A stretch of DNA of 64,000 nt from contig CM076142.1 in assembly GCA_038025085.1 (NCBI GenBank), forward strand, positions 30,027,001-30,091,000, read 5' to 3'. Below, in pieces: positions 61,654-64,000 of the stretch. The position numbers and the translations under genes were made by a program. Numbering within the stretch: the first letter of the stretch is position 1; each line of letters opens with the position of its first letter. The notes under the pieces were generated by a model. That model was given only the letters and a program-made list of their open reading frames with translations. It did no database searches and was not told the DNA's origin. This DNA comes from Tetragonia tetragonoides (taxonomy: Eukaryota > Streptophyta > Magnoliopsida > Caryophyllales > Aizoaceae).

Positions 61654-62128
61654 TAAAATATAGTTTGTTGTTGGTTAGGGGGCTGGGAGGCGGTGTCGTG
61701 GTTCATGCTTGTACGAGATAGTTGCAAATTGTAAGTCTTTGGTTGTGAGTTTTTTTTTTATCTCTTTGTAAAAATCTTAGTTGTAATTAACTTTTTTACT
61801 TATAGTTATCTATTTAAGTATCGATATGGAGTTTGTTTCTGGAGGTTTTGGTTTAATTTGCAAGTCTTGTTTTGAATTTGTTTTGAACACTTAGTAAAAA
61901 TTTAATTTGGAGTTGAATTTTTCTTTCTTATAGTTATTTACTTATTTTGAAAGTGGTAACAAAAACCTGTAAGTCAACAATTAAATAATGGGTTTTAGTT
62001 TTTAAAAAAAAATTGAAAACCAAAAAAAAAAAAAAAACTCAAAATGAACAAAATGAGTCCTAAATTCTCTAAAATGACAAGGTTGTTTATTTCTTCTAAA
62101 GCCATGTTTCAATTTTAATCTAATGAAA

Positions 62129-62172
62129 ATATAAATACTAGTAACATGCCCCGTGCAATGCACAAACTTTTT
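62129..62172 (-). mobile_element. Helitron 3' terminus, minus strand
   Basis: On the minus strand GTGCATTGCACGGGG-CATGTTA-CTAG reproduces the Helitron hairpin and CTAG end. The rest of the element lies to the right and was not delimited. Confidence 0.6.
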
Positions 62173-62228
62173 TGCTATACTATAGTAATTTATAATTTAC
62201 AGATATATACATCAAACAATCAAAGAAA

Positions 62229-62644
62229 TCTTCTCTCTATATATAAAGCTGGCATATTTCGTGAGTTTTGAGCCGCGCCACATCATTAAATATATTATTA
62301 AAATAATTTATAAAAAAATATAATTGAGAGTTTGACTTGTGATGAAAAACTAGAGTTTTATAAGTGTTATAACTTAATCTTTATCGAACCTTCGAAAGCA
62401 AATGTAATCTTCTACACATCTTCAAGAAAAATAATATTTATACCATCGTATTCGCATCGGATAATACTTCAAAATGAGATGCATTTACAATATGTTTAAT
62501 CTCAACGTATAAGATCATATATCCAATTTTAATTAGCGTAAATATATATACATTAAAATATATAATAGTGAAGAATAAAATAACAAGAAAAATAATAAAA
62601 ATATATTTAACTTAACCCGTGCATCGCACGGGCATCATTACTAG
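62229..62644 (+). mobile_element. Non-autonomous Helitron, 416 bp
   Basis: It starts TCTTCTCTCTATATATAAAG after an A and ends with the hairpin CCCGTGCATCGCACGGG, CATCATTA and CTAG before a T. It is the same family and orientation as 61289-61653. Confidence 0.9.
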
Positions 62645-63410
62645 TATTTTTTAATAATGAAGTATTCTCTCATGTCATTATTCTTCTATAATAAAAGCAT
62701 AAATTTGTAAATTATCATGAATCTACCAAGATCAAAAATAGAATTGTTATATTTTATGTATCTAATACATTCTCCCCATCATATTGTCTAAATTCTATAC
62801 ATGCATTAGTAATAAATATAAGTTCAACTAAGATGGACAACATACATTAAATCAAAAATCAAACTTTGATCAAAGTGCGAATGTATAAATAAAAGTATGG
62901 CATAATATACATATGCCATTTGATAATAACATAAAAATCTATATTGATGTCCACGTGTCAATATAACACATTCATATTAGATTTTTTTTTTTTTTTTTAA
63001 CTTTCTTTTCCATCGTTAGTTTTGATAAGAAATCAATTTGTGGGATCACGGATCTGTCTCCTTTTTAAATGTAAACACCCTTCCATCAAGGGGACAAACC
63101 CGCGGATGAAGGTCCACAAACCTTAATCCAGACGAGCAAAAGTACTATACTAAACTTGGTATTCGTGGCAGCTTATCATTAGAAACATAGCATTAATCCC
63201 CTTAATCAAAGATGCAAAGAGTGAACTGAACACTGAAGATCAAAAGCAATTTAAGTGACAAAAAAGACGTGCATAGAGCAAACAAAAAGAAAAGGCAGAC
63301 CAAAGACCAAAAGAAAGCAAAAGCAATTACGTACTAAGTATAATGGTAATTTATTAGTTGGCCCCGACTTCCGAGGCATATGGTGCGCCGTGCGTGCAAT
63401 GGTGAAATGT
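62645..63410. other. Intergenic, nothing recognised
   Basis: AT-rich sequence between the Helitron and the Copia fragment. Confidence 0.4.
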
Positions 63411-63411
63411 A

Positions 63412-64000
63412 CAATCAAATAAATTTTCAACTAAACGCTGGAAATTGCAAAAAGCTCATATACCTCAGACTTATATTTCATTGGATATAACCAAGCATAG
63501 TGAGAATAATCATCCACAAAGACAACATAATATTTAAAATCCAAATTAGACAATATAGGCGATTGCTATACATCCGAATGAATAAGCTGTAAGGGTTTAT
63601 CAAATAAGTGATCCACATCGTCAAAAGGTACTTTAATCGACTTGCCAAGCTTACAGGAGACACAATCTAAAGAAAGCCTATGAGCAATACTAAGACCTTG
63701 ATGTTTCCGAAGACTAGCTAAGACCTTGGAGCTTGCATGTCCTAGACGCTTGTGCCAGACTGCGGTAGACTCATGAACCGACAACAAAGCAGGGTGAAAG
63801 GACTCGACAGGTATGATGATGGGGTAGACATTGCTATTACTGGACGCCCGAAGAAGCACCTCCCCCGTTCTCTTGTCCTTTATACGCAAGGAAGATGAGT
63901 CAAAGTTTGCATCACAGTTATTTTCGTCACAAAGTTGCTTAATGGATAATAAATTATGCTTCAACTGAGGCACATGATATACAGACTTCAAAAACAGTGG
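63412..64000 (-). pseudogene. Copia polyprotein fragment: gag-pre-integrase and integrase start
   Basis: The minus strand from the window edge reads SVYHVPQLKHNLLSIKQLCD (end of the protease-integrase linker). The HHCC zinc-binding domain follows: VWHKRLGHASS with His pair, then LDCVSCKLGK with Cys pair. The integrase core then starts with LIHSDV, a TAG stop in place of the usual Trp (near 63568), and SPILSNLDFKYYVVFVDDYS. A frameshift follows and the last recognisable piece is LVENLFDCT near 63415. The element continues beyond the right edge of the window. It is dead by nonsense and frameshift mutations. Confidence 0.88.

Overview
This 64 kb window is nuclear DNA of a flowering plant, almost certainly a eudicot. 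It is AT-rich, its few genes have introns, and it is filled with LTR retrotransposons, LINE and SINE remnants, MITEs and Helitrons. A placement in or near Caryophyllales is only a guess. There is no bacterial-style gene organisation and no CRISPR array. Four plant protein genes can be recognised. A DIR1-like lipid-transfer protein (19021-20475, +) has two exons, with a MULE sitting in its intron. The ribosomal protein gene RPL22 (CDS 39708-41799, +) has telo-box and site-II promoter motifs and an intron in its 5' leader. A tau-class glutathione S-transferase (54713-56186, +) has two exons. An F-box/FBA gene (58515-57387, -) is broken by several frameshifts. A fragment of an arabinose-5-phosphate isomerase gene (37442-37197, -) lies inside a TIR element and looks captured.

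Layout. 1-2.0 kb: the PBS end and LTR of a minus-strand Copia-type element, then a 5'-truncated LINE 3' end. 2.46-9.0 kb: a long-TIR element split by a complete, young, non-autonomous Copia element (3162-8390, TSD GATAC). 9-11.35 kb: microsatellite, SINE-like copies and a hAT MITE (TSD CTCTTAAC). 11.5-17.3 kb: an older Copia element (TSD GAAAT). Its interior carries a series of small hairpins with one conserved loop. 17.9-25.3 kb: MITEs around the LTP gene. 26.9-32.6 kb: low-repeat sequence without a decodable protein. 33-39.3 kb: Stowaway, Helitron ends, hAT MITEs, the gene-capture element and a three-deep nest of MITEs. 39.4-41.9 kb: RPL22. 43-50.2 kb: SINEs, a multi-copy TIR family with an internal minisatellite, hAT and Tourist MITEs. 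51.9-54.2 kb: a non-autonomous CACTA element. 54.7-58.5 kb: GST and the F-box pseudogene. 58.7-62.6 kb: hAT MITEs, a nested retroposon and two Helitrons. 63.4-64 kb: a Copia integrase fragment running off the window.

The genes do not form a pathway; they are independent housekeeping or defence genes scattered among transposons. Many element boundaries are firm because target-site duplications could be read exactly. The most unusual signal is in the 11.5-17.3 kb element. About 18 short hairpins there have stems that differ in sequence but still pair, and nearly all close on a C-G pair around the pentaloop C(A/T)GAA. The second most unusual is in the 3162-8390 element. Where a tRNA primer-binding site is expected, there is a 15-nt perfect complement of the element's own LTR, which suggests possible self-priming.
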